27,773 nt of DNA from Alectoria sarmentosa (GCA_009733775.1 WOGZ01000397.1:1-27773), one strand, 5' to 3'. Counted from the stretch's first letter, positions 9,033 through 19,489 are shown. Notes: generated by a model not told the origin, from the letters alone. A program made the numbers and translations.

Positions 9033-11429
9033 TCACAAAGACACAGATGCCATACCCAGGTCGCCACCTCCGTGTATTGCTTTCCTCGCCACCGTCCCTA
9101 CTTTCTCCTCGAAAGTTTCGTCCTCACCGATGCATATCTTGTAAGTGGTTCTCGCATATTCCTCTGCCTTCTTACACAGCTCAGGGCGACGGGGCACCAG
9201 ACACTCGTAAGCTGTCCACAGATGTATCCATGTCTCAATCAGAGGATCACCCATCAGTCCCCACTGTTCTACTTGGAAAGGAGAGACAACAGAAGATATG
9301 TCTCGCTTGACGATAAATCCAAGAGCGGCCACAACTTTCCACGCCGTCGTGATTGTCTTCTCCGGCTCCTGTGTGGAGGCATAGACCCTTGTCAAGGCGA
9401 GGTAGAGATCCCTGAGAGTCAGGCGTGGCACTACTGCTGCAGGTACCGTGTACGTTTGTTCAATCGCCGCTAGCAGCTTTTCTATACCTGCAAGACGCGA
9501 TTTACCCACAACATCCTTTACTGCAATGTCGAATTCTTTCAACAAAGTAGCACGTTTCTTCTTTTTCTTGTTCGAAGTTTCTTAGTCGTATGTGCAGATC
9601 TTGCAGGTGCAGTAGAAGCCCCAGCCCCGTAACTTGTCCTGCGTCTTTTCGTAACTGTGATCAGCCTCCAGCTGTGCATACTAGAAGAATAACTCTTGCC
9701 CAGCTACAATATTCCGTGTGGCACGCAGAATGAGCACGTCACCAATGAAACTTCGTCGTGCGTTGCTATAGCAGTTGTGATTGACAGGGGAAGCGTTGAC
9801 GTAGAGGCCGCATGAGCGATCAGGCTTCCCTCGCTCTGTGTTCGGGACTCCCACCCCACCGTGATTAATCAGGATGGACGCTCGAGGACTCTCGAAGGCG
9901 TTGAAGGAGATGATGCGACCGAGGAGGAACCTGCAAAACATTTTAGCATCATACAGTCGTTTATGGGGATACAAGAATGCCGTTTGCATACGTGTCGATA
10001 ATTGGCATTCCATCCACTGTCGTTTCCTTGACTGGCTCGTAAGTACCATGATGAAGGGATGTCACAGTCGAAACAAAGGAAGAGTTTCGAAGGAGTTTAT
10101 GTGCCGTTGTTGTAACGAGATCGGCTGGAGTGCCCTTGAGCGCGCTCGCACTCCTCGGACTCGTCGACGAACTGTCCAAAAACGAGTAGGAAAAAGCCTT
10201 TTCGCAAAGTAGAAGGTCACCTGCAGCCACGTCTCTGGTGCTGAACAGGCCGCGACCGTGACCTTCTGTCATTATGATTGTTACCGGCCCCTCATATGTT
10301 GCAATATCGAGACAAGGAGGAGTCTTCTCCGCGGCCGCCTTGTGCATCGCCGTGAAATTGAAAAGCCCGTGATCTTGCTCACGAAGACGGTCTTCGGTCC
10401 GACGCAGCTCTTTCGTTGCGGCTTCAGAACCAGGGAACGCTACTAGAAGGGTCTCGAATACTCTGTGACCTTCTTGGAATCTGCGCAATTCATATAGCGA
10501 CCGAGCTGCTCGATAGAGGCCCTTTTCGGTATTCATTGCCCCAGCTATGAATTCGCCAGCATCTTCTAGAGCTTTTTCAAAACACCCAATCCTCAAATTG
10601 GCCAGGGACCGATTCAGTTTGATGACTTGAGCTTCTGCTGGTGCTTTCGCAACCTGAAGTGCCGCGTCATAACTAATGACAAGTGAGACTTATAACGGAA
10701 GGGCAAAGGGACTTACAACTACCATTTGATGGCTTCATTTAGCTTTCCTAGCTTTAGAGCATCATTGCCATTTTCCTTTAATTGAATTGCCGTCTTGGCA
10801 ATATCATCTGGTTGAGGTTGCTATTGCAAAGGCATCCTTGCGCCTATCTCGGGAAGCCACATAACATCGCTGATATGGTCTACCCGTAAGCCATAGCTTC
10901 CGTCGGTCATCAATTTGTACCAGGGTTCTTTGATGATGCAGACCATGCCTTCTGAAATAATATCTGCAGCGGGCTGGAGTTCTTCATCCCCATGTTGGTA
11001 GAAGTGGGATGTGACAGCATCTTCCTTTTCGTCTTCTAAAACAGTGGTAAGGGATGCCGTTCTGATATATGGGGTTATCGCTCTCAGCAAAGAATAGGAA
11101 CCGCGGTGATGGGTTCCTAGCTGCAAGTCCTCGATGCAGATTTTCTTGAGTTCTTCGATAGGTGCAATAGAGGGAAGATACGGAGGCGGAAGTGTAATGG
11201 AAGGAACTGGGATGGACATGCTGGTGTCCCCCATGATTGGTGTCTTCAAATCCTTGTGCCACCTCATTTGGATTTTCACAATATCATCTCGAGCTTTCTT
11301 AGCCTTGGTTCGCCCTCGTTGGCGAAGGTCCTCCGCTTGACCAGGGGCATGTTGCTCCGCCAATACTTTCACCAAAGGCTCACTATTAGGTCTCTCATTG
11401 CTCATGTTGGATGTTCGGTTGTCGTGCAT
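9033..11429 (-). pseudogene. TPR-SET domain protein gene with three premature stops
   Basis: Proposed exons are 11429-10723, 10672-9992 and 9930-9033; introns are 10722-10673 (GTAGTT..TTAG) and 9991-9931 (GTATGC..GCAG). They give 762 codons. Order: N-terminal region found in fungal TPR-SET proteins (SLLRAITPYIRTASL, MVCIIKEPWYKLM, LRVDHISDVMWLPE); a TPR unit (KENGNDALKLGKLNEAIK, CYDAALQVAKAP) continuing through KALEDAGEFI; a SET domain split by an insert (GHGRGLFSTRDVAAGDLL, ASPVNHNCYSNARRSF, GDVLILRATRNIVAGQELFF); then post-SET cysteines (WGFYCTCKIC). Such proteins are candidate lysine methyltransferases, SMYD-like without a visible MYND finger. In-frame stops lie at 10823-10821 (TAG), 9683-9681 (TAG, where relatives usually have Trp in the SET end) and 9584-9582 (TAA). 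All three are single transitions from Gln or Trp codons. The first intron donor is weak, but it restores TPR spacing and removes a fourth stop. Start could also be 11405. Confidence 0.75.
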
Positions 11430-11789
11430 AACAAAGTGGAGGTGTTTGAGGCTAGATGGCCAGATGTTGGACTTGAAGTGAGGGGCTAAGAAAGTGTCGA
11501 GCAGCTTCACCGAAAGTTGTGTGGTCGGTTTTGCAAGAGTGAATGATGGTCTAACTTTAAAGTAGCAAACTTGTAGCGCGCTTACCTGCAGCGGTTACCT
11601 GCAGCGGTTACCTGCAGCCGTGAAGCCCTGTAGATTGAATGTATCAACTACTGCAAATCACAGTCCTAGCTCATTCTCGATATCCTATCGCCTGGTTTCG
11701 TGTAAAATTCATGGATCAAGCCTTAGGTGCTTAGACATTTGACACGAAAGTTGCCAGCCGACGGCATAGGCTCATGAAACATCAAACAT
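11430..11789. other. Promoter region of the SET gene
   Basis: This spacer lies upstream of the minus-strand SET gene and downstream of the ankyrin gene stop. It holds the triple 13-base repeat listed separately. No gene or RNA was seen. The reading frame of the SET gene stays open to 11510, but the first in-frame ATG is at 11429. Confidence 0.45.
11582..11620. repeat. Three tandem 13-bp units upstream of the SET gene
   Basis: TTACCTGCAGCGG occurs twice exactly (11582-11594, 11595-11607) and a third time with one change (ending GCCG, 11608-11620). Each unit contains the palindrome CTGCAG. The repeat lies about 155-190 bases upstream of the SET gene start. Clustered identical sites in a promoter suggest a transcription-factor array, but the factor is unknown. 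Confidence 0.7.
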
Positions 11790-12821
11790 TTAGTCATGAT
11801 TACGGTACTCTCCGTGCTCAAGAAGTATGCGCGCTATCTCACTATTCCCCTTCTTGATCGCCTGAGTCAAGACAGTCTTTCCCCCAGGCGGTTTCGCATC
11901 GATATCAGCATTGTACATTAGCAGCAACCGAACCATCGACTCGTCGCTTTTGGATGCAGCATGCCACAAGGCAGTAGTCCCACCTGGTGGTCTCGCGTTG
12001 ACATCAGCGCCATGCTGGAGGAGCACGCCTGCAGTCGCCAGGTCTTGCCGGACAGCAGCGTGGTACATCGCTGTTGAACCGCCTGGAGGTTTGACATCTA
12101 CTTTGGCACCCTTGTTCAGGAACATGTGTAACGCTTTGGTATCGCCCTTTTCCGCTGCATGCCATAGCGTAGCGACTCCCCCTGGTGGTGCTGCGTCAAC
12201 GTTGAGTCCTGGAGCACACAGTAGGATTTCTAGGACCTGCTTGCGTTCTTTCTTGTATGCCACGAACAGCGATGGTTTTCCTCCGTCCGGCTTCGCATTG
12301 ACGTTGGCTCCACGTTGAAGCAACAGCTCAACAAGGTCCGTGTATCCCTTCGCCACTCCTGTGTACAGTGCCGTCTCTCCTGCAGGTGGTCTTGCTTCCA
12401 AATCTGGCTCTCCATGTTGCAGTAGCATCTTCACGATCTCGAAATCGTTCTTTCCGACTGCGACTGTCAACGCCGGCTTTGCGCAGGGAGGGCGTGAATT
12501 GGTATTCGCGCCGTGGTCAAGGAGCATGCCAACGATCTTCAGATCTCCTTTCGAAACCGCTTCGTACAGCGCTTCGCCAAGATGTGCAGTCCCTTTGCCG
12601 GCGACCCTGGCTTTCTTGGTCTTGTCATCCTTCTCTCCGCGAGCCGTTCCTCTCAGTGGCGGCTTTGATATCTCTCCTAATCCGCCTCTTGCAATCTCTG
12701 AGCCAGCTTCCCAGCCGGGATGATGTGCTATCGATGCAACAGTAGGTGGTGGGTTCGAGCCGGAAATCGTTGGGTTCGTGTCGTAAGGAGTGTAAGGAGG
12801 AGGAGGTGGCAGACCGCTCAT
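11790..12821 (-). CDS. Ankyrin-repeat protein with PPGG loops
   Basis: A 343-residue protein starts at the ATG at 12821 (MSGLPPPPPYTPYD); the open frame extends upstream but without another ATG. Residues ~1-75 are Pro/Ser-rich and probably disordered, ending in a basic patch (KDDKTKKARVAGKG). From ~80 to the end come about eight ankyrin repeats of 33 residues (ALYEAVSKGDLKIVGMLLDHGA, shown here by LLDHGANTN, LLQRGANVNAK, FLNKGAKVDVK, LLQHGADVNAR, LLMYNADIDAK, LLEHGEYRN). Nearly every repeat has the loop K/R-PPGG-x-T-A-L instead of the more common NG-x-TPLH. Ankyrin stacks bind proteins; no catalytic domain is attached, so this is a stand-alone binding module. Single exon, intact, in contrast to the SET gene just downstream. 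Confidence 0.85.
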   Translation of the reverse strand: MSGLPPPPPYTPYDTNPTISGSNPPPTVASIAHHPGWEAGSEIARGGLGEISKPPLRGTARGEKDDKTKKARVAGKGTAHLGEALYEAVSKGDLKIVGMLLDHGANTNSRPPCAKPALTVAVGKNDFEIVKMLLQHGEPDLEARPPAGETALYTGVAKGYTDLVELLLQRGANVNAKPDGGKPSLFVAYKKERKQVLEILLCAPGLNVDAAPPGGVATLWHAAEKGDTKALHMFLNKGAKVDVKPPGGSTAMYHAAVRQDLATAGVLLQHGADVNARPPGGTTALWHAASKSDESMVRLLLMYNADIDAKPPGGKTVLTQAIKKGNSEIARILLEHGEYRNHD

Positions 12822-13996
12822 AGTGGAGTCCAGAGTCAATCGCTTGTTTGGAGGAACGGTAACAGGAAATCTGCGTGTGTGAATCAAAGTGCTTGCTTCA
12901 TTGGCGTGGTTGCCGATCCTTAACTAACAGGTGGTGCGGCACTCCAAGGTCAAATATTGCAAGGTCCGAATCTTCACCGTTATCTCAGCTCAAGACTGCT
13001 GCTCTTCGACTTATATAGCCAGTCAATCCATGGCTAGATCAAATAGACGGAGCATCGGTACAGCTCAACTCAAGATACGAGCCGTCCAATTATTTTGCTG
13101 GAAATCTGGAGATGCCGGCCTGGTCCACGGAACAACGTTGATCCTAATTTTTTTTTTCCTTTCGCCGACAACTCTATTTTTCAGACTGTTTCTTAACTCA
13201 TTGGCCACGTCGCCGTCGCTCCCTAACGCAAGCTGGCTAAAAGGAGAAGGGTGGAGGCCTTGAAATTATTTTGCCGGCATGTCCAAGCCTACGAAGATTT
13301 ATTGGTAGACAACAGTACCCTACAAAGCCCAGGTATGTGCCATCATGGACCAACGTCCGATTGATGGCAATGCAAGTTATCCATTGTCATCGAACAGCTT
13401 TGCAAATTAGCCCATAAATGCATCTAGCAGACTCCTGTCATCTCTGTAATCTCACACAAGCGTAGCACGTCGCTTTCTCATCCTCTCCAACGGTCAGTAT
13501 CTCCAGCATTGTGACCTGTCCAATTATTACACTCTTCAATGTCCATATCCGACTTTGAAGAATACGATGATATCCATCACTGCGCAGCATGTTATCGCGG
13601 TTCTTGCCGTAGCAATGTAGTCCGTCATGTTTTCCTCGGATAGTCCTGCTGGACTCTTAGGTGCTGACTCTATCGTTCGAGCATGCCTGATCTCTCGACT
13701 CCTCCGAGATTGCGCTTTTAGAGGCTCTCGCCGCTGCACTCACAGGAAGTGCCTTTGAAAAACGTAATTAGATTGAATATACACCTTAGCTGGTCACTTT
13801 CCTTCATTTAGGTAACGTGAATCGCTGTACTGAGCACTGCTTCCGCAAAAGGATTGATGGAATTACAGCATCATTGTGTACTTAATCAGAGGAACTTTAC
13901 TGCATCGCACTATTCCACAAGTATACATCGCAGAGCAGACATCTTCCTCCTCGAAATCGTCTAACCACCACTGATCAAGCTTCTTCCCAGTTCGCC
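12822..13996. other. Intergenic region, no supported gene
   Basis: About 1.2 kb holding the promoter of the ankyrin gene at its left end and the 3' flank of the next minus-strand gene at its right end. A small minus-strand frame near 13536-13700 (contains MTDYIATARTAITCCAVMDI) has one hydrophobic stretch, but no motif or good start, and is not called. A run of ten Ts occurs near 13148-13158. Confidence 0.4.
13011..13017 (-). promoter_or_regulatory. TATA box candidate for the ankyrin gene
   Basis: The minus strand reads CTATATAAG, with TATATAA at 13017-13011, about 190 bases upstream of the ankyrin ATG at 12821. Sequence is close to consensus; the distance implies a leader of roughly 150 bases. 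Not verified. Confidence 0.35.
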
Positions 13997-14470
13997 TCAC
14001 AAAGACATGCTCCTGACCGACTTTGTCAAGACTTTCACATCATCGTCCTTCCTCTCTTCCTTCACCTCTCTCTCCTCAATCTGCTTCTCATCCACAGTCT
14101 CAATTACTCCACGCTCCTGCACCTCGCCACCTCTCTCATCGCTCAAAATTGCCGTCAATTTCTCTCTCTCCTTCTTCTCTTGAACCTTACGAATCACCAG
14201 TCCAACGAGAAGACGGATCGGTCCGCGACGTTGATGCTTTCGGTAGCCACATCCTCCATAGCCACGACCCCCACAGCGTGATTGCACAGAGACTGGCAGC
14301 AAAGTCGATGTCGGTGGTTGCGGGTCAATCATCGCAGCGTAGGTCGGAAGATCATCATGCTGGGTAGTGACGGTCGGAACGGATGCGTATTTGGCAGGGC
14401 AGTGGCAGCGATGGCGAGGGGCTGGTTTGTGGCAGGTTGAGCAGTGGGGACCGCGGTTCTCGAGGCACAT
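13997..14470 (-). CDS. Small protein with N-terminal Cys/His cluster
   Basis: A 157-residue single-exon frame from an ATG at 14470. The first 30 residues carry CxxC and nearby CHC elements (CSTCHKPAPRHRCHC) that could bind a metal ion, followed by a Pro/Thr-rich stretch (DDLPTYAAMIDPQPP). The middle is Gly/Arg/Cys-rich (RCGGRGYGGCGYRKHQRRG). The C-terminal ~65 residues are highly charged (EKKEREKLTAIL; DEKQIEEREVKEERKDDD), likely helical or coiled-coil. There is no signal peptide or membrane segment. No named family recognised. Coding is supported by an ATG start, balanced codon composition and a domain-like order, but not by homology I can name. Confidence 0.55.
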   Translation of the reverse strand: MCLENRGPHCSTCHKPAPRHRCHCPAKYASVPTVTTQHDDLPTYAAMIDPQPPTSTLLPVSVQSRCGGRGYGGCGYRKHQRRGPIRLLVGLVIRKVQEKKEREKLTAILSDERGGEVQERGVIETVDEKQIEEREVKEERKDDDVKVLTKSVRSMSL

Positions 14471-15116
14471 TTTTATGGAGTTCTGGTGTTGGGTGTTGGG
14501 TGTTGGCTTGATTCTGATCGATGTTGTTGGGTCTCAAGTATTCAAAGCTATGTTTGAATACGGTTGCAAGTTCTTTGGTTGTTGCTGGATCTGGAGGGCA
14601 CTCTTTTGGACTTGAGATTGGATGATGCTGTCTCACTGATGGGATTCCAGTGGCTCTATATACATATTCCCCCAACAAGCGCTCCCTACAGGAGATACAA
14701 AATCGGCGCAACCCATCAACCTGTGGATGCCTAGCCCGAGCTTCATTGCGTATGCAGTGATACTCGGACTTTCGAGAAGTTGCGGGACTTGTGGCTGGAG
14801 TCGGCCAAATATCTGTCCGAATCCGTCCCTGCGAGCTGTGATATTTCGGCTGCGCTTGCCTTACATGGCTTCGGCTTGGAAAGCGGCTCGCTTCGAGCTC
14901 GCCAGAAACTTCCTTGTACTTAGATATATGCGACAGAGCAGTATATACGAAGGTTGTTATTATCTTTATTATCGATATCGAGAGACAAACGAATAAAGAA
15001 ATAAAAATAAAGAAATAAGAAATTTTAATTTTTGCTTTTCAACGAGCGTTTAAGCTTGAATTGTTAGAAAAAATACGTTGCGCAATAAAATGAAACAGTC
15101 GATAAGAAAACGAGAT
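14471..15116. other. Promoter region and AT-rich left flank of the transposon
   Basis: The left part is the upstream region of the small Cys/His gene. From about 14940 the base composition falls abruptly to AT-rich, some 175 bases before the transposon's terminal repeat. RIP-like mutation therefore either spread beyond the element or this is a second degraded repeat into which it inserted. No gene is supported. Confidence 0.45.
14656..14662 (-). promoter_or_regulatory. TATA box candidate for the Cys/His gene
   Basis: The minus strand reads GTATATAGAG around 14662-14656, about 190 bases upstream of the ATG at 14470. It is the only TATA-like element seen in that interval. Match only, no other support. 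Confidence 0.3.
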
Positions 15117-15216
15117 ACTCCTTTTTGCAAAACCCTTGACGGGAGCGCAAAACTTGCAACCGCCCTCGCAATTTTTTATTTGAACGACCATCAAATGCAC
15201 GCAAAAGATAGAATCG
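15117..15216 (+). repeat. Left terminal inverted repeat
   Basis: 100 bases matching the reverse complement of 19490-19589 at 88 positions with no gap. All 12 mismatches are C/T or G/A. The conserved core includes GGGAGCGCAAAACTT and TCAAATGCACGCA, unusually GC-rich islands within AT-rich DNA. Similarity stops sharply after 15216. Confidence 0.85.
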
Positions 15217-16202
15217 TGATATAATAATAAAATCGTGTAAAAATGAGATCTTGTATAATTCATTAATCATTTAAAATAAATGTAACCTTTTTAAACCTCG
15301 ATTTATTTGTTATTGTTGTTATTATCGTTATCGCTATCGCCCGCGTTCGATTAATAATCAATTTTATCATTTTTTATTTATATTATCATTAAAGCCACGC
15401 AAAAAATAAAATAATTGTCATAATAATTATTTCATTTTTTTAATCGAATTAAAATTGAAGTTATTCAATAGACGATATAATATAAATTAAACGATATAAT
15501 ATAAATATATAAAAAGACTCTCTTATTATATTTATAAATTATATCATCATCGCTATATTATCACGCAAAAAGTTTAATTTTAAAAAACCTCTTATAAAAA
15601 AGAGACGTGTAAACACTCTTATAATTTTTAATAATAAACGATTTTTGTTCGATTAAATCGAGGGGAATGAGGTTATAACAAAGATAAACGTATTTATTAC
15701 ATTTACTATCAAGACACTCAATTTAAAATTCATTATAAAGTCTCATATAACAATCACGCCATCATTAAAATTTAATAAATCGAAACTTTTTAAGTGACAG
15801 CGATCTCCTTCGATGACTAAATCTTTTTTAAATCTTTTATAATTCAATTCGTCGTTATCGAATCAATTATTTAATTTTTTATATAACATATCATTATCGA
15901 AATTATCAATAAATAAAAAACGATTTATAAGTTCAAAAAAAGCGATATTCAATCAAATGATGTTTATTAATAAGAATTTAATTTTTATGCGATCGAATAA
16001 TTTATACTCTTATCGCTTTTTTCAATTTGATTTTGTTATCAAAATGCGAACATCAATAATAATTCAATTCGATAATTAATTAAATGATTTATAAACGATA
16101 ATTAATAACGAGAAAAATAAGGAGAAAAGAAAACGTTAATAAAAAATCTTAAAAATTATAAATATTTAAAAAAGTCAATAATTTCGTTCGTAAAAGAATA
16201 AT

Positions 16203-17480
16203 AAAAAATCAATTCAATCAAAGACGAAAACGAAATCGTATTATTCTTTTATCGTTCAAAAAAACGTTATTAATGTCGATTCGTTTAATGATGAAAAGAT
16301 GAAATTTATATAATATAAATTTAATGTGAAATCCTTTTAAGAGAATGAAAAGATCGCATTTAATATTAAAGTCAAAAGACATATATTCGATAATAATTCG
16401 TTTATCCTATATTTGTTATTAATTACTAAAAATAATCATGCTCGTGAATATGTTATATCGTTTAAACATATATTATATCATCGAATCTCACTCATTGCGA
16501 TTTCATCGTACGACGCCTTTGTTACAATTAAACAAAAGCATTTTAACGTTTAAAAGATTGATTTGAGCGAGTTTGATTAGGTTTTAAACACGATATTCGA
16601 TGAATTGTAAAATTAAAAACATAAAAAAGAATTTCAATTTAATTTGATATATCGATACGCTCGCAACAAATTTAATGTTATTAAAAAGAAATTTATTATT
16701 ATCAAGATCGTTTTTATAATAATCACACATAGCGATAAATCTTTAAATAATAAATTTATAAATCTTATCGAGATTTCATCAATTTTAAATCTTATCGAAC
16801 GATTATTTAATGCTCAAACTGCGAAGGATGAGATTAATTCTATTATCGTTATTAAACGTGTTATTCGCGATCGTTGAAAGTGTCATAAAAACGATTGTGA
16901 TAATCAAAATTACCTTAAATCGATTTGTTATATCAAAGACTCGCGTAAACATTACTTCATAATAATTCAAGATTTAATTAATTGATCAACAATTATCGTG
17001 ATAGATTGAATCGATAAATTCATCGTCGATATATCGTTTATAAGTTTATTCATTAATTAAGAGCGTGATTTAAAAAATAAATAAAAGAATGAGATTCGCA
17101 AGAAGAGAAATGAAAAAGAGAACGATATATAATAATCACGTAATCGTGTATCTACTTTTGTTATTACGATTATTCAATTTCTTATATCGTTATTAAATTT
17201 AAACGACTTTTTTATAAATATTCGTTTTTCTTATTTTAAGATTGAATTTATTAAATGTGATCATTACGACCCTCAACGCTTTATTAATCGTGTTTATAAT
17301 CGTGAAATCACGATGATTTCAATCATGATTTTAAAGCACAAAGTTAACAATTCGATATATATTAATATAAAAGATTTTATCGAATATATGAAATTGAACG
17401 TTATATCGCACGACGAAAGAATTTTAAAGAATACAAAAAAGAAATTATTGAATAAACATTATAAATTTTATCACATTTAA
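16203..17480 (+). pseudogene. Relic gene inside the transposon
   Basis: One plus-strand frame can be followed for about 425 codons with 13 internal stops (16311, 16338, 16551, 16578, 16608, 16614, 16875, 16983, 17007, 17058, 17082, 17130, 17133) and a final TAA at 17478. Open runs of 70 codons (16341-16550), 86 codons (16617-16874) and 114 codons (17136-17477) are far longer than expected in DNA this AT-rich. Recognisable features: a Cys motif (KCHKNDC, then CYIKDSRKHYF about a dozen residues on), a highly charged stretch (KNEIRKKRNEKEND), then KCDHYDPQRFINRVYNREI near the C-terminus. The stops are TAA, TGA and one TAG, all reachable by C-to-T or G-to-A from Gln, Arg or Trp codons. It may be a cargo gene or part of the mobility machinery; I recognise no transposase motif. 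Confidence 0.6.
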
Positions 17481-17794
17481 TAATGAAAAGACGATGATTT
17501 CGAGCATAAATGAAAAAAGTTAAATATCGAATCAAACATTAAACGCGAATTAATTAATAATATAAACGCATTTGAGCGTAAAAAGAAGTCAACTCGCGCC
17601 TTAATATATATATATATTTTTACGATCTTTACAATAAAGTCCGTTTTATATTTTATCGAAAATAAAAGTTATAAACAAAATCAACAAACGAAATAAATAT
17701 TTTATAACGATATAAATTTAAACGATATATTATAATGAGAATACGAGAACGAACGACATATATAAATGTTTATAACAACTCATTTTTTTAATTC

Positions 17795-17836
17795 TTCAAC
17801 GACGTTTATTTCGTTTTCAGCGACGTTCATTTCGTT
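17795..17836. repeat. 21-bp tandem duplication inside the transposon
   Basis: 17795-17815 and 17816-17836 are adjacent copies differing at two positions, both transitions. On the minus strand each unit would encode seven residues (NE-M/I-NV-A/V-E), so it may be an in-frame repeat of a vanished minus-strand gene. The multiple-of-three length favours a coding origin, weakly. Confidence 0.55.
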
Positions 17837-19381
17837 TTAACTTTTATAATATATTTCACTTTTTCGAAAAAGATTACTCGCGTTATATTATTTCTCTTAC
17901 ATAAAAATAATTAAGTTTAAAAAATTATTATATCGTTTTTCATCGAAATATAATATAATTATATTTTGATATTATTTAATTCACGTCTTGAGCATCGAAA
18001 ACGAGATTTCGATTAAATTAAAATTAAGCGAATACGAAAATAAATATTTTAATAAGATTTTTATATCGTGACATATGCTAATAAGTTTAAAGTTATAATA
18101 AATCGACGCATTATCACATATGATCATTAATCGAGATTCGTTTTTTTCGAAATTATCGCAATAAAAAAAGACGTAATCTCGTACGAAATTTATAAAGATG
18201 TCTTAAGTGATCGAATCTTAAAAGATTATTTATGATAAATAATTTTTTATCGTGAAGACAGATAACATACTTAATTTTTTTAAACGCTTAAATTCTTTAT
18301 TAATTCACGATCGCATATTTAAAAGAATTCATTTATACTTTCTATCGTTTAAAAACCTTAATATTAAACTATTAAAAATAATTAAATGTTTATCAATTCG
18401 TTTATAAATTATCGACTCGTTCAAAAAGATCAATTAATTAATTCGTTAATCAATTAATGTAACAAATCAATTATCACGTAAAAAGATATTGCGCTGATTA
18501 ATCATCCTTTTTATTCGTTTATAAAATTAATCAAAATAATATAAAGCTCTTTAAACGATGCTTTCGTCGAGAACGAAATCAAATTAATCGAATAATATAT
18601 ATATTAATTCGTTTAAATATGATATAAGACGCTTTTTAAAATAAACGAATAATTATTTTTTCACGTTTTGATTGATAATTTTAAGATGTTCATTTAAGTT
18701 ATTATTCGAAATGAAAATGATATCATATTGAAATTAATGAGATTTCATTTTTTATAAAGATCGCATATTGATATCGTATAAATTAATTAAAATAATATTA
18801 TTGCTGTAATTTAATTCGAATTCATATTAAATGAAAACTCGAATGAGTTTTGAAATAAACGGTGATATGATTATAGTGATAACAATATTATCTTAAAAAC
18901 GTTTTATTAAAAGACTTTTAAACGATCTTTGATTCGATTAAATCTCGAATATAACGTTTTTCAAATTAAATTGAGATCTTATTAATTGAGTTTTTTACAT
19001 AATTGTTATAATTATGATCACATTTTAATTAATCATTTATCATTTAATTATATCTTTATTTTTACGATTTATTATTTAATCATCGATTTCTTTTTTTTTT
19101 ATTTAGCATTATTCAAAATCATTACGTTATAAATAACTTATATTAACAAAAAATGATGTTAAAATTTTGATATAAATATCACACGAGCGCAAAACATTAT
19201 ATTTTATTTCTACATCACACTCTTTTATTCGCGTATTAAAATTTGTCGATAAATCGTATAATGAAATGTTTTTAATACGATTTAATTTTCATATATGCAA
19301 CGTGCAGAGAATACAATTATAAAATATTATCATCAAATTTTTTTAAACGATATTTAATATAAAAATTCTACTCGATTTTTG

Positions 19382-19460
19382 AATAATAATTATTATTATA
19401 ATAAATAATTATAATAATTATTATTGTAATTATAATAATTATTATTACAATGATTATTTA
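19382..19460. repeat. Self-complementary AAT/ATT tract
   Basis: About 80 bases almost only of A and T, made of AATAATTATT-type words that read nearly the same on both strands. It sits just inside the right terminal repeat. Could be a degraded subterminal repeat or simple AT expansion. Confidence 0.5.
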
Positions 19461-19489
19461 TTTGAATGTGATTGTAAATTTATATAATG

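Larger units (their letters stand above)
17481..19489. other. Right interior of the transposon, no readable gene
   Basis: AT-rich throughout. All frames I followed (for example the plus-strand frame through 18062-18900) have stops at about the density expected by chance. A minus-strand frame near 17480-17660 is open for about 60 codons, which is suggestive only. It holds the 21-bp tandem duplication and a palindromic ATT-rich tract, listed separately. A transposase may once have been here. Confidence 0.5.

Noticed and set aside
10717..10721. Fourth premature stop (TAG at 10721-10719) in the SET gene with donor GTAAGT at 10716
   Set aside because: Using the donor GTAGTT at 10722 removes this stop and restores the TPR spacing AIKCYDAAL, so it is more likely intronic.
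13536..13739. Small minus-strand frame with a hydrophobic stretch
   Set aside because: Its outermost codon is GTG, there is no convincing splice partner, and the coding evidence is too weak.
18062..18900. Plus-strand frame with peptides such as FVFFEIIAIKKDVISYEIYKDV, considered as a transposase relic
   Set aside because: Stops occur at about the density expected by chance in this AT-rich DNA and no catalytic motif was seen.
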